A stretch of 21,330 nucleotides of DNA from an uncultured Clostridium sp. (GTDB taxonomy: Bacteria; Bacillota; Clostridia; TANB77; CAG-508): NCBI GenBank assembly GCA_900555835.1, contig USMK01000025.1, positions 1-21,330 of the forward strand, in the 5' to 3' direction. Both the position numbers and the translations under genes were made by a program. The notes beneath the pieces were generated by a model. The model worked only from the letters and a program-made list of their open reading frames with translations, had not been told where the DNA came from and did not search any database. Position 1 is the first letter of the stretch; each line of letters begins with the position of its first letter. Of this stretch, positions 20,624 through 21,330 are shown piece after piece.

Positions 20624-21330
20624 AAACTAGAGAGTTTGATCCTGGCTCAGGATAAACGCTGGCGGCGCACATAAGACATGCAAGTCGAACGGACGACTTT
20701 GATTTGTTTTACTTATCAAAGAAGTTAGTGGCGGACTGGTGAGTAACACGTAAGCAACCTGCCTACAAAAGGGGAACAACAGCGAGAAATCGCTGCTAAT
20801 ACCGCATAAGCTAACGCCTTCGCATGAAGAAGTTAGAAAAGGAGTAATCCGTTTGTAGATGGGCTTGCGTCTGATTAGCTAGTTGGTGTGGTAACGGCAT
20901 ACCAAGGCGACGATCAGTAGCTGTGCTGAGAGGCAAAACAGCCACATTGGGACTGAGATACGGCCCAGACTCCTACGGGAGGCAGCAGTCGGGAATATTG
21001 CACAATGGAGGAAACTCTGATGCAGTGACGCCGCGTATAGGAAGAAGGTTTTCGGATTGTAAACTATTTTAGACAGGGAAGAACAAAGACGGTACCTGTA
21101 GAATAAGCCCCGGCTAACTATGTGCCAGCAGCCGCGGTAATACATAGGGGGCAAGCGTTATCCGGAATTATTGGGCGTAAAGGGTGCGTAGACGGGAAAA
21201 TAAGTTAGTTGTGAAATCCCTCGGCTTAACTGAGGAACTGCAACTAAAACTGTTTTTCTTGAGTGCAGGAGAGGAAAGCGGAATTCCTAGTGTAGCGGTG
21301 AAATGCGTAGATATTAGGAGGAACACCAGT
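20624..21330 (+). rRNA. 16S ribosomal RNA, 5' part
   Basis: The 27F site AGAGTTTGATCCTGGCTCAG is at 20631-20650, so the 5' end is about 7 bases earlier. The universal CTCCTACGGGAGGCAGCAG (near 20971) and GTGCCAGCAGCCGCGGTAA (near 21121) are both present, and the window stops in the V4 region soon after GTGTAGCGGTGAAATGCGTAGAT. The gene is cut by the window edge at about 707 of ~1,500 bases. Short V1-V3 regions and signatures such as CACAATGGAGGAAACTCTGATGCAG suggest Clostridia. Taxonomic placement beyond that is a guess. Confidence 0.97.

Overview
This is an AT-rich window (GC-richer only in the rRNA and at the extreme left end) from a low-GC Gram-positive bacterium of the class Clostridia. 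The evidence is the dominance of AGA for arginine, strong AGGAGG-type ribosome binding sites, SigA-type promoters, the synteny tig-clpP-clpX, and the start of a clostridial-looking 16S rRNA gene at the right edge. The 16S resembles uncultured gut Clostridia (something like the UCG-014/TANB77 group), but that is recalled pattern, not a search.

Layout. Positions 1-2908 hold a short GC-richer stretch and valS. Positions 2962-5681 hold a divergent pair of secreted proteins of unknown function, a 605-residue helical protein on the minus strand and a 215-residue protein on the plus strand, sharing a 254 bp intergenic region with two back-to-back promoters. Positions 5799-9725 look like one operon: lysS, a site-2 protease family membrane protein, tsaD, and a metallophosphoesterase gene interrupted by a one-base insertion. 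Positions 9792-15572 are an accessory island of eight small unknown or poorly known genes, most with their own promoter and terminator. Positions 15710-18958 are tig, clpP and clpX (protein folding and ATP-dependent proteolysis). Then come a monocistronic 2,4-diaminopentanoate dehydrogenase-like gene and a ribosomal RNA operon with tandem promoters, of which the first ~707 bases of the 16S are present.

The most interesting part is the island. It contains three paralogous small membrane proteins (starts 11063, 11769 and 15081), each built from a soluble N-terminal alpha/beta module and one or two C-terminal membrane segments. Their proteins have diverged strongly, yet their promoters (TTGACW, a shared spacer beginning AATTATGTAAAGT, TAAAAT) and a short 5' leader hairpin (GCCTC, loop with GACAAC, GAGGC, then the ribosome binding site) are nearly the same. 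A fourth gene (12437) has a reduced version of the leader. Among them lies a TelA-family (toxic anion resistance) gene. The island therefore looks like a set of co-regulated units placed between housekeeping genes.

Other points of note are the metallophosphoesterase frameshift at a UUU-C-GG site, orphan Shine-Dalgarno sequences in two leaders (4963 and 13756) that resemble mRNA-stabilising STAB-SD elements, the absence of a T-box in front of valS, and three genes (5034, 10450, 13822) whose codon use differs from their neighbours.
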